A DNA stretch of 64,000 bases, from the NCBI RefSeq assembly GCF_050908995.1, contig NC_135126.1, positions 7,192,001-7,256,000 of the forward strand, given 5' to 3'. The notes below the pieces were generated by a model that was not told where the DNA came from, ran no database searches, and saw only the letters and a program-made list of their open reading frames with translations. This document shows positions 1-12,202 of the stretch, piece by piece. Positions within the stretch are counted from its first letter, which is position 1, and every line of letters starts with the position of its first letter. Origin of the DNA: Andrena cerasifolii. Lineage: Eukaryota; Arthropoda; Insecta; Hymenoptera; Andrenidae. Made by a program: the position numbers and the translations under genes.

Positions 1-3000
1 ACTCGGGAAATATTCCTCGCTGACTTAAGCTGCTTAAGCAACTCTGCCCAACTATTCGTCCGGTTGCCCTCCTTGAAGAATCTCCCAGAAACGTTGCTAC
101 TTAATGGCGGTCAAACGAGCAACTTTCCCGACTGTGCGCGGCTCTTTTTGGAGCGTCGACGGCGTGGCCGGCAGCTCCTACGTCGAATTAGCGTCAAGGC
201 AACGCCGGGCTCTTTCGATCGTCGACTTCGGGAGCAGCGGACCTCCGATGCAGCTCTTTCGAGGGAGCGGTGGTTCGCTGCGGGCCGCAAGAAGCTCGGG
301 ACGCTTCACGGACGCGGTAGTTAGAGCTTGATGGGGGAAAATTGCAGAAGAGAACGATGATGGATGATTGAAAGCTGGACTGGCTCTACTGTTGATGCTC
401 GGAGCTGGTTACGATGGTAAAACACCCACGGTTTACTTTCCGCTGGTGTATCCTTTAAGGGGGACCGGAATCCGCTGTTACATAATTCAACGGTTTTTGC
501 GCGCGACGATGAATCCAAAAACAAGCAGCGGCGTCTGCATTTAGAAGCGACGAATCCTGGCTGCTGGATTCCTGTAATTACCTTAGAGCCACAAAATTAT
601 TCATAGTAAGTAAATCAAGTTACATATCGAGCTCGCCGATGCATCGTACCTTCGAGTAGAAACTTTCGAGGACCGAGAAGATCGTCCGAGATACTGAAAG
701 TCGCTGGACCTCTCTGTTTCCCGGCGGATCCACGTGAAACGAGGGCGTTATTCAAAGATGGGCTTCTTCGAAAATATCCAAGCGTATCGTGGATCCGAAT
801 CGAACAAAGTCGAGCAAAGCTGGGGAAGTATTCGCGCGCGAGGTAGCCAAGCCATGGGGGGTGTTTGCAAGTGTCTCGAGCAGGGCCCTCCAGACTTTCT
901 GATCCATTCGGGATTCCTCGGTGTCGTTTGCCGAGCTCATTCTCGGAGAGTGTGTTCCCTCGGCTGCGTTGTTTGTCGAGAAGCAGCCGGTGAAATTAGT
1001 CGTCGCTCCGCCACCAGCAACCACCTTTCTTTCTCTCTTAGCCCTCTTGCACCCCTCATCCTCTCGCTACATAGCGATGCTCGTTGAACGAGCCCCTCGC
1101 GAGCCTGCGAGCACGCACCTCGCTCCACCCTTTCCTGATTCGCCCCGAAGAACAGGCAAATGACTTCATTATAAAAGTGTCCCGACTCTCCCCCTCTAGC
1201 CTGTCCCTTCCAGATCCTCTTCCACTGTTCGCACCGCGTTACTCTGTGTCCCTCTGCGCTTTCTCCGTATCACTTTTTTGCCACCCTTATTTTACTTACC
1301 CACCCTTCCTCGCCCTGTTGTCGCACACTCGCATTCGCTTCTCGGTGGCGCTCTGCTCCTTTCGTCCCATTCCCTCCGTCGACTCTCGTTCTTTTCTCTC
1401 CTGCTTTCCACGCTCTTCTCGTTCCTTTTCCACCGGGATTGTTTATCATTCTCGCAGCGATTCCACATGTTTCCTCGTCGCTGTTTTTCCTCGGCGCCCG
1501 TTTTCTCTGCTTTCGAGCCGCAACGTTTTTTCTACGTCACAGGTGATTCAGAGGTATTACGGTTAGCCGGTCGTTATCGTGTCCGGTGGAACGGCGAACA
1601 CGTGGCGTGATAAGAGGCAGCACGCGCGGCCAAAGCACACGAACCGCCAGTTATCGTAATTAATGTGGTCTTATTAAGGCATCGCGGCTAGGTGTTTTAC
1701 GGGAGGAACGAATTACTGATTATACAGAAAGAGATCAAACGCCCTGGATAACGAAGCATTGCCACAGCAGCTGGCGAAGGAGAAAATAAAAGGCGCTACA
1801 ACGGGGATCCTTGTTTCGGGGTGTTCCCAGAAGGACGCCGCATTCGAGGGCCTCATAAGCACACGGGGAAAGGCCAGAAGGGCTTAGGAAGGCTCTGCGT
1901 GACACTGCGACTGATAAACAACAACCAGCTAAGCCGGGTTCCACGTTTTTCCTTCCCCTCTTGTCTGATCCACCGCCAACCCTCATTTCGCAACTCCGTC
2001 CGTTCTCTACCCCAGCTCTCGATTATCCGGAATTTACGGGCTGCCCAGTTCATACGTTCCCATCGATCGCCTCGAAGAAAGCCCGTGGAGTTTGGAAAAC
2101 GCCAAGTGCACCGTTAGATCGAGATTCCTTTCGAGAAATTCGAGCACGGTACAGCCAACCACGATGCTAAAGTGCAGCTAAAGTAGATGACCCTGGAAAC
2201 GCTGATTTTACCGGTATTGGCATCCCCTTTGAGGGAATCGAATGTAGTAAGCGCCGGGTCTCTCGATTGAAAGTGCAGATTCGATAAAGCACGTGGCGAC
2301 GTTAGAAATGCTGATTCGCTGGGTATTCGGATTTCGTAGAGGGTCAAGCGTTGCCCGCAGAGAAGGTTAAGAAAGTTTTAGACCTCGGAGCTTCGAAGTC
2401 TTTCTACCACACATTTTCCTCTCGAGAGAGCCGCCTTTTAGCTCGCCGCTAGAATACACGGTCTCCCCAAAAGCTGCACAGTTCCCTGGCAAAGTTTCCG
2501 CGAGCAACTATCGCGGTAGGCGTGTCGCACATTAAAATCGCCGAGGGGCCGATAGAGGTCCAGCAACGGGCCGTTTCGCAGTGGGCGGATTAAATGTAAA
2601 AGACTTGGTTGATCGCGGCGTTAAAAGCGCCCGTGCACGCTCGGTCGCACGCAATTTCCCGCACGCCCTTCTCGCGTTCGTTGCGCGCCCCTTTTATCGC
2701 GGCTACGGCCGAGCATAATTCGAGGGATCGAGGAATTCGCGGGGTCCCACCCTCGCTAGGCATGAATTTTTATCGAGTGGAAAGATCCACTGGCTATCCA
2801 AACTGTTCCACCGCCGGTATTTCGCGCGGTGTTGTCGCCTCGTAAACTCCTGGCAGCCCTGAATTTACGAGCCGCGACAATTTCACCGGTTTAAACGTCG
2901 TCCATCGACGACCAGCTATCAAGCGGACCGTGGGTGGAGGGACAGGGAGGGGGACGAAGTATCCTTCAAGGCGGTGCGTTCTTGCTGGCAGTTTCTTCGA

Positions 3001-3255
3001 TTTACAGCGAGCCCTGTTTCGTTTTACGCCCTCTTCGACGGCGATTACTCCGTCCACTTCACTTCCCTTCGACTGTGGCAGAGGGTAATTGATATGGCGG
3101 GACTTTGAAGCAGTGGGATTGCTGTAAGAGTGTAATTGGATGGCCATTGCAAGAAAAGTCGTGTGTGCATCGATCTTTGTGCCTATGTAGATACTTCGTA
3201 CTAGAGTTGAATGTCTGTGAGTGTAGGAAAGGATCTCTTCTCGACCGGAATTCAC
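1..3255. other. Non-coding stretch, pyrimidine-rich in part
   Basis: No gene or element recognised. Positions about 1020-1520 are strikingly C/T-rich on the plus strand, which produces overlapping open frames rich in Ser, Leu, Phe and Pro (1084-1566, 1278-1610). These lack any domain pattern. The remainder is GC-rich single-copy DNA. Confidence 0.6.
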
Positions 3256-4148
3256 AATAAAAAGTATATAAAAAAAATTATGTTAAACGATTTTATTAAA
3301 ATGTAGTAAAAACTAAATTAAAGTGCACTACAAACTAAAAAAATAATTATTTTCTTGTACTTCAATTTTGATGGTGTTAATATAAATTTAAATGAAGTCG
3401 TGGGGCACGATATTTCAGAACAGGAAATGAATCACTTTAATACTTCAACTTCTGGTTGCACATGGTGCCCCACGATTTTATTTAAATTGATATTAACACC
3501 ATCAAAATTGAAGTACAAGAAAAGAATTATTTTTTAGTGCATTTTAATTTAGTTTTTACTACATTTTTAATAAAATCGTTTAACATGATTTTTTTTGTAT
3601 ATATTTTTTATTTTCTAGCTTTTAGTGTTTGTGGATTTACATTTCACAGCTCGGACTTCTTTACAAATATATTGTATCGCTGTACACAGTTTAACAGTTT
3701 GCTTAAACGTTGCTACAGTCACTAAAAAATAATTCTTCTCTTGTATTACAATTTCGATGGTGATATACTACGAACGCCTGCAAAGTTTTAGTTTTACTAT
3801 ACATTTCTATTACATTTCTCGATATATTCTGTATTTTCGGTAATCGCGATGCGACTAGCGACCAGAACGCGGCGGCTTTTTGTCGTTTTCGTAAAGAACA
3901 CGAGTGGCTGATTTCAAGTCGTTTGAATTTGTGGTTATGGGTTATATTTATTGATGACTAGGTAATTTTTTCACCAGCTCGGGGTTAATTTTTTTTTTAT
4001 ATACTGTATTGTCATCCAAACTACGCACGCCTGCAAGGTTTCAAGACAATTGGATAGATGGAAGTGGGTTAAATTTGAGTTGCCAGATTCGAACCATACA
4101 TACAAACATACAAACAAACAGAGGATCGAAGCTGAATAAAATCGTTTA
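3256..4148 (+). mobile_element. Family A element, copy 1 (hairpin plus tail)
   Basis: Two parts. First, a long inverted repeat at about 3256-3615. Its left arm runs from AATAAAAAGTATATAAAAAA through GTTAAACGATTTTATTAAAA and CTTCAATTTTGATGGTGTTA, and its right arm is the reverse complement. They enclose a loop bounded by GTGGGGCACGAT and TGGTGCCCCACGAT. Second, a tail of about 530 bp at 3616-4148, which ends with short CATACAAA repeats and the reverse complement of the same TTAAACGATTTTATT block. Copies at 18761 and 39522 show it is dispersed. No transposase is visible, so it is non-autonomous. The superfamily is unassigned. Confidence 0.75.
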
Positions 4149-7100
4149 ATTAATAAAAAACACCAGAGACGCGATCTCGCTTCGTTCCATAAAACGTGTA
4201 TGCGCGATATTCTTTTGGAGTGTGCAAAATACGATTTAATCAGGTATATTTACACAGCGGAATTGCCTGGAATTGATATCATGAAGTACAGCAGCGAGGC
4301 ACAGCTAAATTCTGACTTTAACGATCCTCGCAACGGGTGGGGATTAATGGGGCATATTCGTCGGAGGCTGAACGGGCGAACGGAAAAAGCCGGGGTGAAA
4401 CGCGATCGAGTATTGTCTATGATCGTTGAAGAGCGAGAGTGGAGGATTAATCGCGGATATTTACCCAACGAACTTTCCTGGAATTAATCTCGGGCCAGCA
4501 GAAGACGCGGGGGGGAGAGATGTTTTAATTGCGTCGAGCGAGAACTAATTAGATATGCCGGTTTAAAAAGTGGGGGGACGAGAGATTTACGGAAGTAATC
4601 AGCGCATAAAGGGCGTTGTAAACGAAGGATGCTGCGATTCCTGGTACTAAAGAAAGTTGTAAGCGAAGAACGCGGTAATTTCAGGCACGGCTGGGAATGT
4701 CTACGCGCTCTAGAACGTTTTAGAGAAGCCCGAGCGATTAATCAGTGTTAAAGGGCGCGGTTTAAACGAAGGACACCTTTTAGCTTCGGGCGCTTAATTA
4801 ACAAAGCCACTCGCTACGAATTAATACGTGGATAGAGCAGTTGTCCTCGTGTCCGGATCGAACGGGAAATCGATCAAGTGTTCTCAGTTGAAGACATCGA
4901 TGGCACTAGCCGCGCTCATTAACGATCGACGTTGCGCGTGATCCGCGTTCCTATCAATTAACGTTATACCGATATCGCGCGCGGTCTCTGCGCATTGCGA
5001 AATTATTCTCGCGTTCCCACGGAATTAGAGGACATACGATAATTGTGCTATAATGAATTAATCTCCATTTAATCCTCCCCGTGGTGAGGAATATTACGTA
5101 TGTTAATGAAACTATGCAGCTCGTTCTCGGGCACGTCAAGGCGTACGTACGCAATGTTGGTCGCGAAGCATCGCGGTCGTGCACCCTGGCATTCACGATC
5201 CTTGAGGGCGGGCGGTTCGAGACGCACCCCTACCCCTGCCCTTCAGCCCATTTAGGAGCTGCTCCAGCCAGGATCCGGCATTCATCCTTTTGTTCGCGTC
5301 CTTAGCATTGTCTATGGATCGCACGGAGCTGGTCCTACGAATCTCTGAAATCCTCGATTCTCCACCCCCTGGGGAACTAGTCGTACGCGCAGTATGGATA
5401 CCTGTTTACTAGGATCGTTAAACATTTACGAGTGCTCCCGTTGCTCAGGATTAACGGCATTGATGACTCTCGGTGTGTAACTTGTTCTTGCTCGTTAAAT
5501 CGTTCCGGCGCGTCGCGATCCTGCGGGGCTGTTTGTTCGCGAGTTCCGAGCCTCCTATTGCGAATACTGTCAGGAGATTATTGCAGTTGCTCTTGTGCTG
5601 CATGCATCACTTTCCTGATAAGTCGAAGAACTATCCTTGAGAATTTAACGAAGCCTATCCCATTTGCGACAATATTCTCAAAGAGGAAGTACATACTCGG
5701 TCTAAAAAAAAAAACAAACAAACAAAATGTAAACACGAGGTGTACAGGGTAGAAAGGCGCGCGCAGCGCCTCGAGAAAAAATTCCTCCTCGAGGCGAGCC
5801 AGTCGATCTTCGGAGGAGCGCTCGAGCCTGACGAATCGTCCGACGCTCAGCTTATGGACCTCTCGAATCCAGTTCGAGGCGAAATGAAATATGCAGGGGA
5901 ATCGGCCGTCGTGGGGTACTCGGGACGATCCTCGGCCCATTTATGTCCGTCCACCGGAAGCCACGGGTGCATTATTAATGCGCGGTACCGATAGTTCGCT
6001 CGCGGAAGCTGCACGTGACGCGTACAAATGCCCGTAGCGAAGTGATTAGTCCGTGTGTACACCCGACATGCAGTCGGACTTTTACTCGAGAAACATGCAC
6101 GGTTGTCTTTTCAGCACCGAACCGACCGCTGCTAGAGACGCCTATGGACGTGGTCGCGATCATGATTAAGGGGGAAAGTTCAGGGGTGGTATTTTGTCCG
6201 ATGGGAAGCCATTGCCTTAATCACGATCCCTTGTTCCTTCCTTTTTGGGGGGGTTGTACGAGTAGCTGTGGTATGTAAATAACATTGATATTGAATAGGA
6301 TATTTGAGGGGAGGGTGTAAGCTTGTAAGATGGATGTAAAAGGGATGTTTGTAAGGAGGAAGTACAATTTTCAATCTAGCCATCGTGTATTCGAGGAAAT
6401 CAGTCGCAGTGGAGGTTAGTATTATAAAAGGCAAAGTTCTCCTACGAAAACAGAGGTGAACCGACGGTGCAGCCCCACGTCAATTCTCTAGAACGGAGAC
6501 ATTTGATTTTATCGAATCGAGCCCGATGGAGAGGAGCATGTAGATGGCCCCCGACTACTTTAATCTTACCCATTCAATCGAGCTCCAGGAGATTCGACGT
6601 CGCGAGCGGTTAGTTGGTAACTTCCTGCCGAAGAAACTTGTTCTTCCGTATTTATGACAGCTGCGGGGACACGGGTCGCCCGCTGTAAGGGGGCCACTGA
6701 GATTTTTCCATGGGTCTTGCTCTCGGCCGATCCCGACAAGCTACGAGGGCAGGGAAAAGCCCCGCAGTGGGGGTGAAAAACTATCCCCTCGACGCTTCTC
6801 CGTTTTTTCTCCCCTCGCCCGTAAAAACTTCGTCGTTACGGTTGCCCTGAGTTTGCGAGAAGACACTGCCACGGAAATATTGTCGAATATTTCTTCGCCA
6901 GGCTGTGGAAACGAACTTCCAGAGTAAAAGTTCCCCGGCGAACAGTGGGGTGATTTTCGAGTGCTCCGACCGCGCGATAAAAGAACTGCCTCAGCCTCGA
7001 TCCGCTAATGAGAGATCATTAGACGGGACCGATACGATCTTATAATTATCGAATTTTCTACTTCGTCTACATCTGGAACGTTCGAAAAAAATTACCTCCT

Positions 7101-9962
7101 CCGTGCTTGATCGCTTTAATTACCTCTCTCCGCAGCCTTGCTCGTTACCAAGGTTTAAAAATTCTTCGTCGCTCAAAGAGGAAACGGGAGCCCGCTCGGA
7201 CAGTCGGATATCCGGTAACATCGTTCGTCTTCGTTACATTAATTCGAAGCCCTTTGGATCTGGGCCCTGCTCCTTCCAAACCCTTTCTTTCCGGACCGCG
7301 CACTTTCGTCCGGCTTCCACCTCGAACCATTCGTTATTTTTACGACGAGGCAGTTCGAAAGGACCCTTCGGAGGAAGAGGTACTGCAGAGGTGCGTGGGA
7401 GGAGATCGTTTCGTTTCTTCTTGATTAAGTCGCTGCACTGATATCCCTCCTCTGGAGGCTCTAGCTACACCCCCACAATGCTCTTCTAACTTATTCCCTA
7501 TTTCCTCGAGAAATTACAACTTGAAACACAACATCCTTTGACCGACGATCCCCTATCCGCGAATAATCCTGAATGCTATAGACGGTTAGGAAACGGTTGG
7601 AAAAACTATCATCCCGGTCTCGCGCCTCCTTCTTCCATCCTACTTAAACCGCATCAAAGGCACCAGAAGTCCCAGTACCTCGTTTTATTCCCTTCGTTTT
7701 TTGCCCGACGCAGAAGTCTGCCGCGTGGCGAGAAAGAAGGTCGGCCAAATCGAGCCGATCGACATAATCGTAGATTCGCTGGCGTTCGTCCTCGAGTGCA
7801 TCTCCCCCAGCGAGAGAGCAGGCTGCTCCACTTCCACCCTCTCCACTCTAGCTTCCGCAAACTTTTCCTTCTCCGCGATCTCTTTGTTGCTCCCCGAGGA
7901 AGAGAGGGACAAGGGCGTCCCAGAAGAAATCTCTGCGCCCCCGTCCTCCCCCGCAGGCTGCACGAGAAGGCGCTCCGGGCGCCTCGATCTTTCCTCCGCC
8001 GATTGGATTACACCGAATTACGACTGATTCCGGACTACAAGCAGAGAATTATGATTCACCTTTCAGACAGCCGGACGATCGATTCTCTCTGCGAGGGTAT
8101 TACTTTCCCTTTCCCTGGAAAAGCACCGCCAGGAAAAATAGAGGTCCCGGCGACGCTGAGAAACAGCCCGGAATGACAGACACTGAATCCTCGTCCCCGG
8201 AATGCTCCTCTTCCCACGCTTCCGCGGACTCGTTTCGCTCCACTCGGGGCTCCTCGAGGAAGCTTCGACGTTTCCCAAACGGGGATCGATAGGGAGCAGC
8301 GGGGAAACATGTCGCGGCTGGATCGCGGTGGGGTAGCGTCGACATTAATATTTCGCGCGGGGAGCCTCCTGGATGAGCAGCTGGAACGCAAGGACGAAGG
8401 AGAGCGCTGGATTCACGCTCGACGAATAAAGACGAAGCTCGTCCGTCCTCCGCTGCATTCATTTTCATCCCAGCAGAAGTTCACGTGCGTTTTTTACAAT
8501 CACGCCCCCTCTCTGCCCAGCCCCCTCCATCCTTTACAATTTCCGCGAGCGCCCACGCGCCGTGTGTCTCTCGAAAGAACGATTTTTTCCCTGTTTCCCG
8601 GAGTGGCTGCTTCCAGTACCTGCTTCCACTAGGGTTCGACGGGGCGAGACGCCAGGCGACGGGTAACTTCTCGATTTTTTTAAAAAAAAAGAGAAGTGAT
8701 AAACGTCAAAAATCGAACGTAGCCAGACGGTAGCGTTTCGCGTCGAATTGTGGCTACGTCAATGGTAGGGGGCTGGGGACAGGCTGGAAATCGAGGGACG
8801 TGGATCATCGGTCGGCTAAGCCTCGATGATGAGGACAGAACGAGGATATTTCCGTCGTTCCATTGGGACACGAGGCGTCACTCGTCGCCAGATTTCCCGA
8901 GGCGGCCGTACTTCATCCAAAATTACCGGTGAAGCACGTCCGGCTGATTCATCGCCGGCTCTGTCCACCGGCCTGTCGGCGCGGCTAACACGGTAACAGT
9001 CGAAATTAGATGGGGGCACGGCGAATTCTGTAACGAGAGGCAAACAAACGCCCGAACCCTTTGGCTCTAAGGGAGGACGGTCCAAATTGACTCCACGAAT
9101 CACTCGATGCTCGGTCCGCTCTCTCTCTTTGTATTTCCACTAAAGTAGTCTCACTGCCACGTATCACCGTCTCGCACCGCCGCCCAGCCAGTGGATCCAG
9201 TGAGAAATTACTGGATCCACCACTTGCAACGGGGAATTCTTCTATTCCCGACGAAAAATTCCATTCACGCTTGGCGAAACGTTGCCCGCGAATTTATCGC
9301 TGAGAAAGGAGAGGAAATGGCTTGGGAGACGCGGCCATATTTCGCAAGGTTTTTCATTCCGTCCCGCGGCGGGCGACTGGTTTCACTTTCGTCCATTGAA
9401 CCCCTTTATCCCGATAATGAAAACCGTTACGGCGGCGAGTATCGGCGGGGGTTGGACGGAAAAAAAAAACTGAATCCTCGAGTTTGGGACCGTGATTTCC
9501 GCAATCTACTTGAATGGCCGGAACGTAGCGGTTCCGGGACGCGTCGCTGGGAACGAGAGGAAAACAAAAACGGCCGGTACACGGGCGCAGCGTGGATGGC
9601 GGTGGTAGCAGCGCGGCGCGTTCGATACCGTCCAGGGAAATAGTAATCCGTAAAGGTTTATCGGCCTGGGGAGCCATTTAAACGGGGGAAGAAATCACTG
9701 GTGGGAGTTCTTTTGCGGTTTCGCGCGGCTCGACCTCTGGCACCGTCGCGAATCGCAGGAGGAAATGGAGCCGGCGCTGGAGAACGCGCCGGCTCGTAAA
9801 AAGATTTCATCCGGGGTAGATGCGGAGAGTTACATCGCACCTGCGAGGATAGTAATTTCTGGGTATTTGCGGGTGTCACTTGCTAATTAAACGCTATTAA
9901 CATCCAGTATACTTTAGACGCACGGTAACCAGCTTTGCATCGCTCTGGAAGACACGGAATCA
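4149..9962. other. Non-coding stretch
   Basis: No gene identified apart from the weak exon-like frame at 7685-8023. The open frame at 4200-4487 begins right after family A copy 1 and matches nothing I know. There is an A/CAAA-rich stretch near 5707-5730, followed by a short hairpin (GCCTCGAG at 5768, complement at 5788). The rest appears to be single-copy, GC-rich DNA. Confidence 0.55.
7685..8023 (-). other. Low-confidence candidate exon-like open frame
   Basis: The minus-strand frame is open for about 113 codons upstream of a stop at 7685-7687. It has a protein-like composition rich in Ser, Glu and Val (for example KEIAEKEKFAEARVERVEVE) and mostly G/C third positions, unlike the Arg/Pro/Ser-heavy translations around it. 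However, the opposite strand at 7701-8027 is also open with G/C third positions, I recognise no domain, and I cannot place convincing splice sites at both ends. It may be chance in GC-rich DNA. Confidence 0.12.
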
Positions 9963-10849
9963 GCCTAATGAATAAAGTGTAAGCAATCGCTTTTTCTTAA
10001 TATTTCACTAGGAATTGCTTAAATTCCTGCGAATAAAAACACAAGCATTTGCTTTATCTTGTAGGAATACCTAAACTGCCTAGGAATTGCTTAAAGGAAT
10101 CGCTTTTCCTTAATTTTTTAAGGAATTGCTTACAATCGAACGAATAAAAGAAGCAATTGCTTTTGCTAAATAAGCAATTCCTTAAGAATTTTTAAGGCTG
10201 CTGTACCCCATGCTAACATTTGCTTAAAGGACCAATTTACTTCATCAGTATTAGAGGGAAAGCGTATGAATAAATGGTACACGAAGCTCTTTAAACGATA
10301 ATTAATTGCCGCCGTTTTAAATTCATATATGTATTATACAGGGTGTAACAAAAATGTCTCCGTTCCTTAAAAGGGGTGATTTGTGGAGTGATTGCAAACG
10401 ATTGCGAGCCGCGGTTCCACGCCCGTACGTCTCGGCTCACGGGTGGCCTACAAGCGTATTTGGGTGACTTCTCGATGGTCGGCGTTTCTCGAAGTTTCCT
10501 TTTCTGCATGCTGCAGTCGCAATTTTGTTTACGCTGCAATAACCTATGGAAATGGCGCACTTCTTAATCATCCGGAAAAAAGATTATATAATGTGCGATA
10601 GAAATTGCAAAAATGAAGATTTTCGAAAACGCGAGCGAGCAGGGGTAGTTCTAGAGAGAGAGTGAGAACGTTACCGGCAGTCACAGCTACCTTTTACTTA
10701 TACCGTCTAGCAAAACCAGCAATTCCTTATGATTTTTATTCATATGAAAATAAGAAATTCCTTTTTTGATTAATTAATTGCTTTTTAAGCAATTGATTTG
10801 GCTAATAAGGAATTGCTTGTAGGAATTGCTTAGTTTCTATTCATCAGGC
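9963..10849. mobile_element. AT-rich foldback element packed with GGAATTGCTTA motifs
   Basis: The ends are imperfect inverted repeats: GCCTAATGAATAAAGTGTAAGCAAT at the left, and the right end as reverse complement GCCTGATGAATAGAAACTAAGCAAT. Both flanks (9963-10245 and 10700-10849) are full of AGGAATTGCTTA or its complement AAGCAATTCCT in both orientations, at least seven clear copies plus degenerate ones. The centre (about 10330-10600) is unrelated, starts with ATACAGGGTGTAACAAAAATG, and may be a separate insertion. Many short copies of one motif in subterminal regions resemble transposase-binding arrays of some DNA transposons. No target duplication is obvious. Confidence 0.55.
10330..10600. 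mobile_element. Possible nested insertion beginning TACAGGGTGT
   Basis: Inside the GGAATTGCTTA element lies a block of different composition, without that motif, that opens with TATACAGGGTGTAACAAAAATG. The same TATACAGGGTGTT start marks the foldback at 27109, which suggests a shared type of terminus. The right boundary is uncertain. Open frames here on both strands (for example 10291-10560 minus) show no motif I recognise. Confidence 0.35.
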
Positions 10850-12190
10850 CCAATATCGCGAAGTTCTCGCTACATCTGATGATTCCGTTACCCTCCGCTC
10901 CGCGCGCCCTTGTCCTCCGGCCGCCCCTCGTGTTTTTAGCTCGTTATTAAGCGCCCGGGGAAGAAAGGAGCGTCTCGCGAGACGCATGGAATTCTCGCGA
11001 TTCCATTTTTCAGCCCCCTCGCCGCCGCGCTTGTGCCGCGAACAATCGCCGCGAGTATTTCAGTAACGAACGGCGCACAATAAAGGCCCCGGGTCCCTTC
11101 CTCCGTCATAAAAGGCCGTGCAACGTTCCACGGCTGTGTTCCAGCGAATATCCACCCCTTCGCGCGGAGCCCTCGAGGTCTCATTGACCCCCCACCCGCG
11201 ACAAGGGGGATTCGCCTCTGATATCTCCCCTCGAATAAACAAATTATCGCGGAAGACTTTAACGCGACACTGTCTGCTCGCGAGCTTCCCTCTTCCAGTT
11301 GGGAAGAAGGGAGCAGCGGGCGTTCCTGCGGAATGCGAGCTTCAATTTAGCCCCGCGTATAATACGAGGGTAATATGGGGTAATACGGGTCGGCACGAGG
11401 ACACTGAGCGAATGGAATTGCAACGCGCAACCCCTGAAGACGTTGCGGTTCCAGAATGGCTCCGAGAGGATGCAGAAGAGCCGGAAGAAACCGGGCTTGC
11501 GTTCTCTGCGCGGCAGCTCGGATAAAGTTCCCATTGTCGGATATATTCGGCTGGTAAACAGCGTACGCATTGTTCGGGTATTAAGCGGAGGGATTTTCCC
11601 CGTTTGCCGAGGGTGCTCCGCCTCGCGCGCATATCCTCGTCCGAGGACGATACTCGGGGCAATCGCCTGTCTCCTCTCGGTTCCAGCTCGCCCTCGTGTC
11701 TGCTGGCTGCGAGCGGCAGACGGACGCTGGGAACGTTTCAATCTCGCGGAGAGGAACGTCAAAGTGACGTAAAAGGGCTCGCCTCGTGGAAATAATGAAT
11801 TCTTGTCGCTGGATATTCCATCCTGTTGGCAAGTAAATAGGGGTGCAATTTCATATCCGGCGATTCTTCCAGGAAAATCCTTTCCCCTGGTAATTGGTTT
11901 TCGAGATTCATCGAGCGACGCGTGCATTTGATTAAGAATCCGTGCCGTGTTCCTCAATAGTCCGCTACCTTTCGCTCGACCTCAGCTTTCGGAATTTCCG
12001 ACAAACCTCGACAAAGAAACGCAGCTAACTGCAACGCGACCCTCTCTTTGCACAATGTGGATGCCGGGAACGAAATCGGGCGGCCCGATTTGCATAAAGA
12101 ACGCGAACGAAACGGTTAACGAGCCAAACAAAAAACGCGAACGAAAGAATGGAAATTTTTTCGAATTCCGAGGAGGTCGAGCTGCGGAGC

Positions 12191-12202
12191 GGGGGGGGGG
12201 GG
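12191..12202 (+). repeat. Poly-G run
   Basis: Twelve consecutive G bases in a GC-rich stretch. Length may be affected by sequencing error, and the run could form G-rich secondary structure. It lies in no gene that I can support. Confidence 0.9.

Noticed and set aside
4080..4100. Minus-strand GGTTCGAATCTGG in family A tail, similar to a tRNA B box
   Set aside because: No A box at the right distance and no cloverleaf. The base pattern changes in the other two copies, so a tRNA or tRNA-derived SINE is not supported.
5567..5580. AATACTGTCAGG, partial match to the miR-8 mature sequence
   Set aside because: Only about 12 bases match, the rest of the mature sequence differs, and no precursor hairpin is visible.
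11259..11957. 232-codon minus-strand open frame
   Set aside because: Two other strand/frame combinations are open over the same bases and the translation is Arg/Pro/Ser-rich, as expected for translated GC-rich non-coding DNA.
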